64,000 bases of DNA from Nemophila menziesii (lineage: Eukaryota > Streptophyta > Magnoliopsida > Boraginales > Hydrophyllaceae): assembly GCA_029959085.1 (NCBI GenBank), contig JARWIR010000005.1:9054501-9118500 (forward strand). The letters are read 5' to 3'. Of this stretch, positions 45,404 to 57,639 are shown one piece after another. Within the stretch, counting starts at the first letter, position 1; each line of letters begins with the position of its first letter. The notes under the pieces are model-generated. The model saw only the letters and a list, made by a program, of their open reading frames with translations, ran no database searches and was not told the DNA's origin. The position numbers and the translations under genes were made by a program.

Positions 45404-46159
45404 TGTTATCATTTGGGACTTTACCCAAGTGAAACTGCTCACTTTAGCTCAATTTTTAAGTGGGACATGGACCTCTTTATAGGTCAGGACAAAGACAAAT
45501 GTTGTTCGTCTTACTTTGGTAATGAATTTCATATATTCACTTGTGTAAAACAAATGGAAGGTGAATGAGAAATTGAGTGTTAAATGTGAGGTATATGAAG
45601 AGTTTTGGAAAAGTAAGGAAATAATAGTCACTTAGCACTTAAGGATTGGGCCTTTGGGGGCACCAGCTTTTGGGCCTGGGCTTGGGCTTGGCTGGACTAT
45701 ATTTTGTAAAATTAAAACGTTATGTCTTTAACGTTCTAATTTTAAAAATCTTCTGTCTTCTTCCTCAAACGTCATCTCCTATGTCTGAAACGTTGCAGGT
45801 CAGTTTTAAACAGGTGCTTCTACACCTATAAATACTTGGCCAAAAATCATTTTCATCATTCAATATTTTTTACAAACAAATATCATAAAAGAGAGAGATT
45901 AAACGCCATTTAAAGTTCGAAGTTCTGTAGATTTTCAAGTGTCTGATATTTGCAGTGTTGATCGTTGTATCCTGGAGGTTGAAGCCATTACAAAACGAAA
46001 GACACCAGTGCGTGGCTAATAAACCTTAAAGACATAGGATCAAATCCTAGCCTCGATCAGTAACAGGTTTTCTGTTAATTTTCATTTCTGTCATTTCTGC
46101 ATTTTTGTTTTTTCCTCCATTTTTGCTTTCTGAATCAAAATAAATCAGTGGAGATAACA
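45404..46159 (+). repeat. copia-2 5' LTR
   Basis: 756 bases, TG...CA. A TATAAATA box lies at 45827-45834, 332 bases before the LTR end. Confidence 0.93.
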
Positions 46160-46386
46160 ATTTAAGGTTTAACAGTTCACAAGTTGTTTTGATTCAGTAA
46201 TTGTTTTTCCAACTGTTGAATCTGAATTCTAAGTTCTACAACAAGATCTAAAAACTTGGGACTTTAATCTGCCTAACAAGAGCTAAACTCTTGGGAAAGA
46301 TAAGAATCTAGATATTCAGTTGTAAGACGATTTTATTTTATACTTCTACTGTATCAAATTTCATCTTCTGTTTTGTTTTGTTATCG

Positions 46387-46410
46387 GTAACAGTAACAGT
46401 AACAGTAACA
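46387..46410 (+). repeat. (GTAACA)4 just before the copia-2 start codon
   Basis: Four perfect hexamers end two bases before the gag ATG at 46413. Confidence 0.9.
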
Positions 46411-46412
46411 GA

Positions 46413-49262
46413 ATGTCTAACGAATCAGAAAATGCAAATGCTACTGCAACAATGCAAAAGCAAAATGAAATTGGTGGTAGTTCAAGGCATAACATGCATA
46501 TGACAGCACCTATGGGTCCTGCTGAAAAACCAGAGAAGTTTGGTGGTGCAAACTTCAAAACATGGCAACGAAAAATGCTGTTCTATTTGACTACTTTGAG
46601 TCTTGCAAGGTTTCTCAAAGAAGATGCTCCAGGATTGGGAGATGATCCCGATGCTCAAACTGTTCATGCTGTAGAAGCATGGAACCATTCAGACTTTTTG
46701 TGCAAAAACTACATTCTCAATTGTCTAGACAATTCTCTGTATAATGTGTATTGCACTATGAATTCGGCTAAACAACTCTGGGATTCCCTAGAGAAAAAAT
46801 ACAAAACTGAAGACGCCGGTACTAAAAAGTTTGTGGTTGGTAAGTTTTTGGAGTTTAAAATGGTAGACTCGAAATCTTTGATGTCGCAGGTGCAACAGTT
46901 TCAGTTAATACTACATGAGTTAGATGCTGAAGGAATGAGATTGGTGGAATCCTTCCAAGTTGCTGCATTGGTTGAAAAATTACCACCAATGTACAAAGAC
47001 TTCAAGAACTATCTGAAGCACAAGCGCAAGCTGATCAGTCTTGAAGATTTAATCGTTCGGTTGAGGATTGAAGAAGACAACCGACTAGCCGAGAAAGGAA
47101 GTAACTTTCGTTCGTTTGAAGCCAATGTTAATGTTGTGGAACAACCGAGGTCTAAGCACAAAAACAAACGGAAAAGGCAAGGACAATCTAATGACAACAA
47201 GAAGAAGGCTAAGTTTGACGGAAATTGTCACAACTGTGGCAAACATGGTCATCGCGCAAAAGATTGTCGAAACAAGAAGGCACAAGGTAACCAGAAGAAA
47301 GGTAACAATAGTCAAGCAAATATGACAGAGCTTTCTGATGGTGTTGAAGAGATGAATCTCGCTGCAATGATTTCTGAGGTGAATCTTGTTGGAAACCCTA
47401 AACAGTGGTTGGTTGACACCGGAGCAACAAGGCATGTGTGTTCGGAGAAAAACATGTTCAAGACCTACAAGACATCTCCAAATGAAGAAATTCTTTATAT
47501 GGGAAATTCGTCAACCTCAAAAGTTCAAGGAGTGGGGCAAGTTGTGCTGAAGATGACCTCTGGAAAGGAGTTAACCTTGAACAATGTGCTACATGTACCT
47601 GATATTCGTAAGAATCTGGTTTCTGGTTCCTTACTTAACAAGGCCGGATTTAAGCTTGTATTTGTAGCTGATAAATTTGTACTTTCGAAAAATGAGATGT
47701 ATGTAGGCAAGGGTTACCTATGTGACGGTCTGTTTAAGCTAAATGTAATGACCGTGGTACCTCCTAAAAATGTAACAAATAATGTGATGAATAAGAATAT
47801 TTCTTCTGTTTACTTGTTGGATTCTCCTAATTTATGGCATGATAGATTAGGACATGTTAATTTTGGTTCATTAACTAAACTTGTAAACGATGGTTTGTTA
47901 CCAAATGTTAACTTTAAATCTCAAGAAAAATGTGAGATATGCGTAGAGTCCAAGTTGACAAGAAACTCGTTTAAAAATGTTGAAAGGTCATCAGAACCTT
48001 TAGAGTTAATTCACAGTGACATATGTGACTTAAAGTTCGTGCAAACTAGAAGTGGTAAGAAATACTTCATTACCTTTATAGACGATTGCACAAGATATTG
48101 CTATATCTACTTGCTTCATAGTAAGGATGAGGCCTTAGAAGCATTTAAGCAATATAAAACTGAGGTTGAGAATCAACTAAGTAAAAAGATCAAAAATCTC
48201 AGAACAGATAGGGGAGGAGAATATGTCTCTCCTTTTGAAGAATATTGTGCCGAACATGGAATAATCCATCAAACAACAGCCCCTTATTCGCCTCAACAAA
48301 ACGGTGTTGCGGAACGCAAGAACCGTACATTAAAAGAAATGATGAATGCTCTTTTGATAAACTCGGGAGCACCGCAAAACTTGTGGGGAGAAGCTTTGCT
48401 TAGTGCAAATCATATCTTAAATAAAGTACCCCACAAGAAACTAGATAAGACCCCCTACGAACTTTGGAAAGGAAAACCGCCTTCATTCAAATACTTAAAA
48501 GTGTGGGGATGCTTAGCAAAGGTTGCTGTTCCAGCACCAAAAATGGTCAAGATAGGACCAAAAACGATAGACTGTGTATTCATTGGATATGCTCACAATA
48601 GTGCAGCCTATCGGTTTCTTGTGCATCGATCAAACAATGTTGACATCAGTGTTAACACGGTAATTGAATCAAGAAATGCATATTTCTTTGAAACAATTTT
48701 CCCTTGCAAAATTACACAAGAACGAAGTTCTTTAAAAAGGACTCATGTTGACATAGAAGATGGTCATCAAGAGAAGGACCAAGAAGCATTACAAGATAAC
48801 GATGAACCGAGAAGAAGTAAGAGAATGAGAACCTCTACTTCTTTTGGTCCTGACTTCCTTACCTTTTTATTGGAAGATGAACCGCGAACTTTCAAAGAAG
48901 CTATGTCTACTCCAGAAGCTCCATATTGGAAGGAAGCGATTAAAAGTGAGATAGATTCTATAATGCAGAACCATACGTGGGAGTTAGTAGATCTTCCCCC
49001 TGGGAGTAAACCACTGGGAAGTAAATGGATTTTCAAAAGAAAATTGAAAACTGATGGATCTATCGAGAAGTATAAGGCAAGACTGGTAGTAAAAGGTTAT
49101 AGTCAAAAAGAAGGACTTGACTATTTTGATACCTTTTCACCAGTAACCAGAATTTCATCCATAAGAATGCTTATTGCAATAGCATCAATCTATAAGCTTG
49201 AAATTCATCAAATGGATGTTAAAACATCTTTTCTCAACGGGGAACTTAAAGTGGAAATCTAA
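46413..49262 (+). CDS. copia-2 gag-protease-integrase-partial RT polyprotein
   Basis: A 949-codon frame, [20 protein letters not shown] start. In order: gag (UBN2-type) about 40-230, with [16 protein letters not shown] knuckle [14 protein letters not shown] 272-285; protease DTGA 335-338; pre-integrase region about 474-515; integrase D536, D599 and E634 ([24 protein letters not shown]); RT from about 835 ([29 protein letters not shown]) to motif [13 protein letters not shown], with D935. It ends at a TAA in place of the expected tyrosine codon of EIYM. Beyond it the YVDD motif, connection and RNase H are missing; only a short tail (49263-49512) remains before the 3' LTR. It can make gag, protease and integrase but not copy itself. 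Confidence 0.93.
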   Translation: MSNESENANATATMQKQNEIGGSSRHNMHMTAPMGPAEKPEKFGGANFKTWQRKMLFYLTTLSLARFLKEDAPGLGDDPDAQTVHAVEAWNHSDFLCKNYILNCLDNSLYNVYCTMNSAKQLWDSLEKKYKTEDAGTKKFVVGKFLEFKMVDSKSLMSQVQQFQLILHELDAEGMRLVESFQVAALVEKLPPMYKDFKNYLKHKRKLISLEDLIVRLRIEEDNRLAEKGSNFRSFEANVNVVEQPRSKHKNKRKRQGQSNDNKKKAKFDGNCHNCGKHGHRAKDCRNKKAQGNQKKGNNSQANMTELSDGVEEMNLAAMISEVNLVGNPKQWLVDTGATRHVCSEKNMFKTYKTSPNEEILYMGNSSTSKVQGVGQVVLKMTSGKELTLNNVLHVPDIRKNLVSGSLLNKAGFKLVFVADKFVLSKNEMYVGKGYLCDGLFKLNVMTVVPPKNVTNNVMNKNISSVYLLDSPNLWHDRLGHVNFGSLTKLVNDGLLPNVNFKSQEKCEICVESKLTRNSFKNVERSSEPLELIHSDICDLKFVQTRSGKKYFITFIDDCTRYCYIYLLHSKDEALEAFKQYKTEVENQLSKKIKNLRTDRGGEYVSPFEEYCAEHGIIHQTTAPYSPQQNGVAERKNRTLKEMMNALLINSGAPQNLWGEALLSANHILNKVPHKKLDKTPYELWKGKPPSFKYLKVWGCLAKVAVPAPKMVKIGPKTIDCVFIGYAHNSAAYRFLVHRSNNVDISVNTVIESRNAYFFETIFPCKITQERSSLKRTHVDIEDGHQEKDQEALQDNDEPRRSKRMRTSTSFGPDFLTFLLEDEPRTFKEAMSTPEAPYWKEAIKSEIDSIMQNHTWELVDLPPGSKPLGSKWIFKRKLKTDGSIEKYKARLVVKGYSQKEGLDYFDTFSPVTRISSIRMLIAIASIYKLEIHQMDVKTSFLNGELKVEI

Positions 49263-49512
49263 ATGGACACAACCGTGAGAACCATATAATGGTCGGAAGG
49301 GTACTATGTAATTTCTATTGACTTGATTTACATCAAAGCTGAACAGTTCAAGACATCAAGTTCACTGGTTAGCAAGTAAATCCGATAGCACTTACTAGAG
49401 AAGGTTCAAGGCCAAAAGCTACCTTTCTCGACGTAGTGTTCTTCCATGTTTTTTCTCTCTCATTTTTTTTTTCATATGCATTATGACCAGTCAATTTCAT
49501 TCATGTGGGGAA
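49263..49512 (+). other. copia-2 tail after the internal deletion
   Basis: 250 bases between the pol stop and the 3' LTR. They read as the extreme end of a copia internal region, with a purine-rich ATGTGGGGAA at 49503-49512. About 1.3 kb of RT and RNase H is missing relative to complete relatives. Confidence 0.7.
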
Positions 49513-50274
49513 TGTTATCATTTGGGACTTTACCCAAGTGAAACTGCTCACTTTAGCTCAATTTTTAAGTGGGACATGGACCTCTTTATAGGTCAGGACA
49601 AAGACAAATGTTGTTCGTCTTACTTTGGTAATGAATTTCATATATTCACTTGTGTAAAACAAATGGAAGGTGAATGAGAAATTGAGTGTTAAATGTGAGG
49701 TATATGAAGAGTTTTGGAAAAGTAAGGAAATAATAGTCACTTAGCTTAGCACTTAAGGATTGGGCCTTTGGGGGCACCAGCTTTTGGGCCTGGGCTTGGG
49801 CTTGGCTGGACTATATTTTGTAAATTTAAAACGTTATGTCTTTAACGTTCTAATTTTTAAAAATCTTCTGTCTTCTTCCTCAAACGTCATCTCCTATGTC
49901 TGAAACGTTGCAGGTCAGTTTTAAACAAGTGCTTTTACACCTATAAATACTTGGCCAAAAATCATTTTCATCATTCAATATTTTTTACAAACAAATATCA
50001 TAAAAGAGAGAGATTAAACGTCATTTAAAGTTCGAAGTTCTGCAGATTTTCAAGTGTCTGATATTTGCAGTGTTGATCGTTGTATCCTGGAGGTTGAAGC
50101 TATTACAAAACGAAAGACACCAGTGCGTGGCTAATAAACCTTAAAGACATAGGATCCAATCCTAGCCTCGATCAGTAACAGGTTTTCTGTTAATTTTCAT
50201 TTCTGTCATTTCTGCATTTTTGTTTTTTCCTCCATTTTTGCTTTCTGAATCAAAATAAATCACTGGAGATAACA
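49513..50274 (+). repeat. copia-2 3' LTR
   Basis: 762 bases; a 5-base duplication (TTAGC) near 49743 and scattered substitutions distinguish it from the 5' LTR. Confidence 0.93.
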
Positions 50275-50279
50275 ACATG

Positions 50280-52055
50280 TGTGGTACGTGACCCCCTTCC
50301 ACCCACCCCTGACTTTTAAAGTTTATATTGTTAGGTTTTGATGTACATTATTTGCATAAATCTTTTGTTTTTCTTTTAATAAAGTAGGTTATTTTGTATA
50401 ATAACGGGATATATAGTGTAATCAATTTGAAAAAATTAATATAAAGACATTTAGTGCATTTTTATATAATATAGGGGATTTGGAGTGTAATTTCTGCATA
50501 AAATGGGACGTATAGAGCAATCAAGACAAATTTTGGGCAGACGCCTCCAAAACTACTTAACCCTCACCAAAAATTCCAGCCCCTGGTTACTTGATCAAAA
50601 TTCTCTCCTGAGTCATGCTCACTCAATCCAAAATGGTGTAAAATTATTCCAATTCCCCTTTACAATTGTCGTTCAAAATCTTTATTAGATTTTGTTTGAA
50701 TTAGAAGGTATTTTTTAGTAAAGAATAGGAAAGGGAAGTATAATAAAAGAAAAGAAAAAAAAAGGATAAATTTTTGTTTAGGTTGAATGAAAAGATAGAA
50801 GAAACTTCTATAAAGGATTGTTAAAATTTTATGTTTAGATTAGAAAGTAGAAAGAAAGGAAAGACAAGTTTTTTATACCAATTTACATATTTACCTTTGA
50901 ATATTTGTACCTATATTGTGCAGAATTCACTGCAAAATTAAGACATTAAAAATACTTTTGCAAAATAAGGGACTAAACTGTCAAAATCTGCAAAGATAAA
51001 AGACTTATTAAATGGGTAATAATGAAATTTGAAGCAAATGTTCTGTGGAACGACAAAAAGAAGCAAAAGGGTTGTGTATGAAGTACACAGCAAAACTTGA
51101 ATCAAATTGTACTCCACGTAGTTTATCTTCATGCAAAGCTAAATTCAAAGAGTTTAAGGCAATATTTATAAAATCCACCTCACCTGTCTTAATACTTGAC
51201 AATAAAATCAAATCACTTTTTTTCTTTTTTATTGGTGTTCGTAGTGAATTAATTCTCAATTGTGATTACTTTGGGATAACAGTATGTTTGGTTTTTTGTT
51301 ATAGCTATATGGATTTGAGGAATAATGATTTGCGGATGATGTATCATTTTAAGCCATAGAGTGTAACTTTGAAACAGCGATATGCTGTGTTAGACAAATA
51401 AGGGCAATTTTGTCATGTTTCTTTGCATTTTTATTTTTCCTCTCCAATGACATCGATTTGGGAGGAAGGAAAAATTAAGTATATTAATGATTATAGGAAT
51501 ACCTTCTCTACCCTTTCTCTCTTTTTCTCTCAAAATATTTCTAATCCAAACAAATAACAGGTTAATTAAAACTTTCCTTCTTTTCCAATCCCTTCCTCCA
51601 AACAAAGTCTAAGATGTTTAAATGTCAGATCTTCAAACATATTTTCTTATCTTGTGTTCTTTTCTTTTGTTTGCTCTTTTTCTCTTATTCTTTTTTTCCT
51701 TAATATCATACTTCTCTATAATACACGTAACAAACACTAAACTCAAATGTCAACCATTGCGAGAATAAACTCTGTCACGCCGCTAAACGAAAATAATCAT
51801 TTAAGTACACGACCACAACGTGAGTCATAAAAGAAGATAACACATCACTAGGTCTATCTTACAAATATAAGAACTAGTTGAGATTAATCGTTGCTTGGGA
51901 GGCCTCGAATCGCCCTGCCAAATCCAAATATTTAGAAGTCATTTGCCTCGACGCAGCCACTCGCCTGGCCAGGTTTTTTTGTTTGGGTGATATTAATGAC
52001 TTAAGCGCTTATAAGCATATGTTTATACTTGCCTAAAGGTATATTAATTTTTTTA
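50280..52055. other. Spacer after copia-2
   Basis: No supported gene; AT-rich with A-rich purine runs at 50690-50870. Nothing recognisable. Confidence 0.4.
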
Positions 52056-52262
52056 GATTTTTTTTGTATGTGGTTGGTCTGGGCCAACTTGCGCGTATCA
52101 CGATTAATCGTATGGGAAATATGCAAGTCTCCTTACGCATATTTCAAGTAAATCATAACTAGGTTACCCATGTTTAGGGAGGAGACTCTCACTTTACACC
52201 TTTTGATTGATTAAGAAATAGTAAATCCCTGACCAATTGAGTTAACTCAACTGGTTTATTTA
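52056..52262 (-). mobile_element. Au-like SINE relic
   Basis: On the minus strand: GTTGAGTTAACTCAATTGG (A-box region), a decayed B-box, the shared ACATGGGTAACCTAGTT segment and the terminal GTGATACGCGCAAGTTGGCC. It is similar to the copies at 52365-52600 and 60225-60440. Confidence 0.6.
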
Positions 52263-52364
52263 CGATTATTTGAGCTTTTTTCGTTCATCTTAAATCCCAA
52301 AAAATCAGTTTTGAAGGGTTATTAGTACTTTTCTGGAGGCGTTTTTCTAAAACGTACATCCTTT

Positions 52365-52605
52365 TTAGTAACGTGGGTGGTCCGGGACAATTTACGCGCA
52401 CCTTTACTAGTCCCACGGAAAATGTGCACGCCTCCTCATGCATACTCCCATTTACCTCCTCATGCATACCCCCATGATAAATCAAGACTAGGTTTCCCAT
52501 GTTTAGGGAGGAATTCAAACCATGTACCTTTCATTCACTACTCAAAAGTGCAAAAAAAAGTAATAAGATAGTCAGTTGAGTGTACACAATTAGTTATCAA
52601 GCGTT
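52365..52605 (-). mobile_element. Au-like SINE relic with internal duplication
   Basis: Minus strand: B-box-like GGTTTGAATTCC, ACATGGGAAACCTAG, a TGCATGAGGAGG segment present twice, and the end GGTGCGCGTAAATTG then CCCGGACCACCC. Same family as the neighbours. Confidence 0.6.
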
Positions 52606-53150
52606 TTAACTTTTAGGGTTGTTGGCATAGTTTATTCAGAATTTTGTGTTTTAAGTCCATTATGATTTTAAGTTAAAGCGTTATATAGAAAAATCATGTT
52701 GTTATTAAGCACTATTATAAGTAAAGTCATTAAAATGTAAAATATTTGTATATTTGAATAATTACAATGGTTATTATTACTACATAGGTAGTTAAGTTAT
52801 TATAATTACTGCACACGCACACAAACCTATTTATATATAAATTATTAAAAAACTGTATAAAACATGTCCACCACTTAATTTTAACTAGGTTTGTAATATT
52901 TCCACATGGGCTTAATTCTTATGGAGAAAAATTATTTTGTGGGGGACATAAAGGCACAAATTAGACATCATTTAATTAAAACAAAGTCGGTTACGTCTTA
53001 GCCTTTTCAACTTATTCGGAAACAAGGATCTCGAGCAATCTACTCGTCGTTACAAACCAAGTTAGGACGTTTGTGAGCCAAATGAATATAGTTTTGGAAA
53101 GATAAGTGGTGAATATCGAATAGGCACTTGTAAGTTGAATATCGACTAAT

Positions 53151-53223
53151 TTATTGTATTGTATTGGTAAAGTATTCCTGCCTATCAATGCGAGTATCCC
53201 CGAGTTTGATCCTCAGCAACGTC
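53151..53223 (+). pseudogene. Decayed tRNA-Asp-like copy 1
   Basis: Aligns to tRNA-Asp over its length: GTATTGGTAAAGTATTCCTG for the D-arm, CCTATCAATG for the anticodon region (GTC changed to ATC), and GAGTTTGATCC for the T-loop (GGTTCGATCC expected). Stems no longer pair well. Confidence 0.55.
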
Positions 53224-53664
53224 GTCTCCTTTTTCCTTTGCATGTTACATGCCTCCCTCAATTCAACAACTCGATGATCACATGTTAAGGTTCATGATCA
53301 TTTATCTATGTTGTTGGTTCTGATGTGGCCCTTCAAGTTCCGGTCTCAAAGGTTTGTCATGCACCATGGTCATGGTATGTTCATGTTGTCCACTAAATTC
53401 TAATAGTGAAAAATCATTTCTAGGGAGTACGTGAAGGTACAATTAAACATCAGTATATGAAAATAAAGTCGATTCCATATTGGTTTTTCTAACTCATTTT
53501 GAAACGAGGGTCCCAAGAAACCTACTCGTCATGACAAATCAAGCTAGAACGCTTGTGAGCCAAATGAATTTAACTTTGGGAAGATTAGTTGAGGATCTCG
53601 AGTAAATGCTTCTTTGACTAAAAATAAAAAAAGAGTAAATGCTTGTAAGTCAAACATTAACTAA

Positions 53665-53736
53665 GTTGTTGTAGTATAGTGGTAAGTATTCCTACTTGTC
53701 ACGCGGGTGACCCGGGTTCGATCCCTGACAATGGCG
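53665..53736 (+). tRNA. tRNA-Asp(GTC)-like gene, probably a pseudogene
   Basis: 72 bases. TAGTATAGTGGTAAGTATTC forms the D-arm with an A-box, the anticodon loop is TTGTCAC (GTC), and CCCGGGTTCGATCCC is an intact B-box and T-loop. Compared with the usual plant tRNA-Asp, the acceptor stem and the anticodon stem (CCTAC opposite GCGGG) have changed, leaving an A-C mismatch and several G-U pairs; the T-stem is also weakened. Nearly all changes are C to T or G to A. It may still be transcribed but is unlikely to fold well. Confidence 0.65.
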
Positions 53737-53754
53737 TTTGCTTTTTCCCAGAAA

Positions 53755-53825
53755 GGAGTAATAAATAATATATGTCACCCCTTTTCATGTCACAATAAAA
53801 AAAGATGACGTTTATCCTTACTCTT
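53755..53825. mobile_element. Short relic of the TGTCAC-type MITE
   Basis: AATAATATATGTCACCCC and TTCATGTCAC at the left, AAAGATGACG and CCTTACTCTTTT at the right, resembling the ends of the MITE in the J intron (61137-61318). Confidence 0.4.
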
Positions 53826-54079
53826 TTTAAGGTCTATTTTTTATATTTTCGTGTTTCTAATATATACACACCTATATATAACATTAAACTCTAACATATT
53901 GATAAAATTAATCGAAATGGAAAATAAATGATTTATTTTCATTTTTCATGTAACTCTTTCTTTATCTTGCAGTTATGAAGTCAAATATATATGTCTCATT
54001 TAACCAAACAGGACTAAAGGAGGATAAGATTGTAGGAGTGGACGGAAGTACATCTCTTATGCTAAAATTTGAAAGATGG

Positions 54080-57060
54080 AGAAGTTTATGTGGATTGGAA
54101 GATCTGGGTTTCGAATGACCCAGGTTTACCTGGAGCGATTCTTGGAATTCGGGTATATGAATACTGAAGAGGCTGGATAAACCTTCAATGGCGCATTTGT
54201 TTTGAAAGATCGAAAGTTAGAAACCTACCACGCCTACATTCCGATCATGCGCCAATACTGGTTACTTTGGATTCTCAAGATTATCAACAGCGACGTATAA
54301 GTAGATTTCGTTTCGAGAGTGCATGGATAAGTCATGAAGGATTCAAAAAAATTGTAAAAGATAAGTGGGAGAGTGGTTCACGTAATTTTGGAGGAAGTAT
54401 TGACATGTTAAAGGAGTAACTGGGAAAATGGAAAACTGAGACTTTTGGAAACATTCTTCGTAAAAAGAGAAGGTTGTTGACGCACAATTAGGGCATTCAG
54501 AATTCTCTTCAAAGGTCATATAACGGCTCACTTGTGGAACTCAAGAAATGAATTATAAAGGAATATGAGAGGGTTCATGCGCAAGAAGAGATGTATTGGT
54601 TCCAGTGGGGCGCGTCCGAAAGGTGTTATTCGGGGGAGCGTAACACAAAACTGTATCATTTATCGGCTGTGATGAAAAAAGGAAAGGGGAAAAAATTTCG
54701 CTTAAGAAACAACAGCAATGAGTATATAGTCAACGAAGTGGAGGATGCTGATTAGGTTAGAAATTTTTTTACGACACTATACTCGAAAGAAGGGGGTGAA
54801 CAAGTTATTGATGCACTACCGGTTTTACCACCTTATCGATCGGAGGACATAGAAATGATTAGGGGGAGGTTACAGATGATGATATTTGAGTCCCAATTTT
54901 TCAGATGCAACCTCATAAGACACCTGGTCCAGATGGGTTACCAACAGGTTTCTACCAGACTTGTTAGGAAACAGTGGGGCCTTCCTTGTATGGCATGATT
55001 AGATCGGCTATTGCAAGAGGTTATTTTCCGGAGGAGATACTCGTGACACTCACTCACCTAATCCTAAAACTTTATAACCCAAAATTTATCACAAAGTTTA
55101 GACCAATTAGTCTTATTAACGTAAGTTTTAAGGAAGGCATAAAGAACTTGTCAATCATTTTCCTCCTATCCTAGCGGAGTATATTGGGTCGTATCAAAGC
55201 AGTTCCCTTCTTGGGAGATCAATGATTGACAATACGGTGTTGGTAAGTGAGATTGATTATGTAATGAGACACGCGAAGGGGAAGAAAAGTTACATAGCGA
55301 TAAAGATTGATCTAACAAAAGCGTATGATAGACTTAGTTGGTCCTTTATTCGAATATATTTAGAGTCACTAGGGATCCCCATGAATTGGATTTCCCTTGT
55401 CATGGAAGGAATGAGGGAGAATGAGTTTGCTTTACTTTGGAATGGCTCTCCACTTACTCCTTTTTCACCACATTTGGGAATTCGATAGGGTGATCCATTG
55501 TTGCCTTACATTTCGCTTTTTGCATGGAGCGGCTTTATCTCCTCCTACAGAAGCAAGTAGAAGAGGGCTCTTGGTTGGCTCTTAGGAAATGTTCAGGGGG
55601 GGATTCTTATCTTTCATATCTTTTTTGTGGCTTATTTAATTCTATTTTTTGAAGTTTCTGATCAAAATTTTGATTTGGTACGGGATTTGATGGAGGCTTT
55701 TTGTCTTAGCGCTAGGCAATCAATCAATAAAGAGAAATATCTCATATATTTCTCGAAAAATACATACCCAAATCTTGTGGAAAGCATAAGAAGACGAAGT
55801 GGATATTCTAGAAGTGAATGTCTTGGGGCCTACCTTGGGGTTCCGATCCTTTTGGGAAGAAGACCGCGAGGTTTCTATGGGGAAGTTACTGATGGCCTCC
55901 GTGGAAAACTAGTTGGATAGAAAGGAAAGGTATTATCAATTGCGGGGATGATCACTCTAGCAAAGGATGTCCTTTGTGCCATACCGGTATATATTATGCA
56001 AGAGGACGTTCTCCCACGGTATGTGTGCGATGAAGTAGATCGCATTGTCAAAGATTTTATTTGGGGTTCGGAGAATAATCAAAGGATAATAAGTTGGGTC
56101 GTTTGGGGAAAAAATTCTCCCCAAAGGAGAAGGGAGGGATAGGATTCCAATCAGCTGGAGATATAAATAGAGCCTTGTTGGGAAAATTGGGGTGGAAGCT
56201 AATCCATGATAATTAATTGTTATGGGTTTTAGCCTTATGACAAAATATTTCAAGAGAATCTATTATAATTATAAATAAAAAGCGTATTATTCACAAATTT
56301 GTCGTGCCATCGTGGAATTGATTGTCGTCGTTAGACGGTGATACCGATTGACGACTAGAAATGGAAGACGTATAGCTTTTTGGTTAAATATATGGGTTGG
56401 TGAAGAACCGTTAATAGGTTGGGTACAAGGAGGAATTGGGAATGATATTCGCAATGATAAAGTTGGCGAGTATGTATGAAGATGGATCCTTGAATTGGAA
56501 TAAATTCCAAAACTTCTTACCTAATAGTAAGCTTCAAGAGATATCCGAGATAAGGATTTCAGCGACAGATAATGTTGAAGATGTAGTCTCATGGAAAAAT
56601 GAAACAAATGGGATATATTCGGTAAGATCGGCGTTATTGGACCCACAAGTTCGTAAAATCAGAGGAGGCTATGGAGTAGTGAATAGTATGGAAACTCAAA
56701 TGTCCCCAAAAAGAAGGGTTTTAATATGGCGTGCAGCCCAAGTCAGGTTACCTACGGGTCGGAATTTAGATAGGAGAGGAATGGAGGTCTCGAGGGTATG
56801 CCCCTGGTGTGGGGAAGCAGAAGAAACGTCGGTCCATCTCTTTAGGGATTGCATAAAATCCGTAAATGTATGGAAATTAGGAAGAGAAATGAGTTAGGAA
56901 TCTAGGTATTTCATCTATTATCCCTAACAATAGAGCTGTAGGGGTTTTAAAAATTTAGGAATTACCTTGGGAGCTCCAATTAGGTTTGATGGGGGTACTA
57001 TTGTAGGAAAAGCGAAAGTTTATAGTACTTTGTCTCTCGAGAATGAACCTGATGTAAGAA
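54080..57060 (+). mobile_element. L1-type LINE (LINE-E), endonuclease end to zinc-binding module
   Basis: Plus-strand pieces in order across shifts: endonuclease tail (PRLHSDHAPILVTLDSQ, about 54235), FRFESAWISHEGFKK, EEMYWFQWGASERC, RT fingers (FRPISLINV, about 55100), palm (AIKIDLTKAYDRLSWSF, about 55300), the region of the catalytic FADD motif which here reads FVAYLILFFE (about 55625), thumb (LGAYLGVPILLGRRPRGFYG), LPRYVCDEVDRIVKDFIWG (about 56010), and the zinc-binding module (RNLDRRGMEVSRVCPWCGEAEE, HLFRDC, about 56760-56850). Many stops and shifts. It belongs to the same lineage as LINE-B on the opposite strand. Confidence 0.85.
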
Positions 57061-57164
57061 GATAATTGTTGGTTGGGAGGCAGGTGGCTTAGGAAATATG
57101 GATATGAACAAACCTCACAAACTCATCAAGTTCCAGCAATTTTCCAATTCCATAAAAAAACTCA

Positions 57165-57398
57165 ATGACTTTATATTCTTCTGACTCCAGTGTGGTGGAA
57201 GTTGATAGGAGCTACTTCCTCAAGAACATTTACCCTAAGTGTTTTACAGGTTCTAGAAAAGACAAAGAGGATGAAGACCCAAGGGAAGAATTTAGGGAGG
57301 AGGAGACTAACCTAGACAATGAAGAAGAAGATAGGGATGGTGGCGGTGATGATGCATGGTATGGCTCTGGTATCTTAACCGACGACAACTTTAGCTAG
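57165..57398 (+). CDS. Small acidic ORF, unknown
   Basis: A 77-codon frame from an ATG. The second half is strongly acidic (KDKEDEDPREEFREEETN, then EEEDRDGGGDDAWYG). I do not recognise it. It lies between two LINE relics and has no introns or regulatory signals that I can see. It could be the tail of a transposon protein or a chance frame. Confidence 0.25.
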   Translation: MTLYSSDSSVVEVDRSYFLKNIYPKCFTGSRKDKEDEDPREEFREEETNLDNEEEDRDGGGDDAWYGSGILTDDNFS

Positions 57399-57639
57399 GA
57401 GGGAGGTGGAGTGGTAAAAAATAAGATCATGCTTGTTTGTTTGAAAATAAATTAAAGTTATGTAATGTAATGTTGGATGTTTCGTAAAAAACTTTTGTAA
57501 AAAGTCAAGTCTTTTGTGGTTCTCCTGGTTAGTGAAAAGGGGTTGTCAAGAGATTCCTCCTAGTCTAGAATTCATCATATCTCTCTTGATGTTTTGTTTT
57601 CCTGTAATTTTCTAATTCTAACTTGTGTGCATGAACCTG

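Larger units (their letters stand above)
45399..50279 (+). mobile_element. Complete Ty1/copia element copia-2 with target-site duplication
   Basis: LTRs 45404-46159 (756 bases) and 49513-50274 (762 bases), both TGTTATCATTTGG...GATAACA. Target duplication ACATG at 45399-45403 and 50275-50279. By eye the LTRs differ at roughly eight substitutions and two small indels, so this insertion is older than copia-1 but still young. The polyprotein frame 46413-49262 covers gag to the first RT motif, then stops; RNase H and most of RT are deleted. A purine tract ATGTGGGGAA precedes the 3' LTR. No initiator tRNA-Met primer site follows the 5' LTR. Confidence 0.95.
52905..53760 (+). repeat. Tandem duplication of a unit containing a tRNA-Asp-like sequence
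   Basis: Copy 1 is about 52905-53230 and copy 2 about 53395-53745. Shared anchors: GTCGGTTACGTCTTAGCC against GTCGATTCCATATTGG, ACTCGTCGTTACAAACCAAG against ACTCGTCATGACAAATCAAG, and TTGTGAGCCAAATGAAT in both. Each copy ends in a tRNA-Asp-like segment. Confidence 0.7.
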
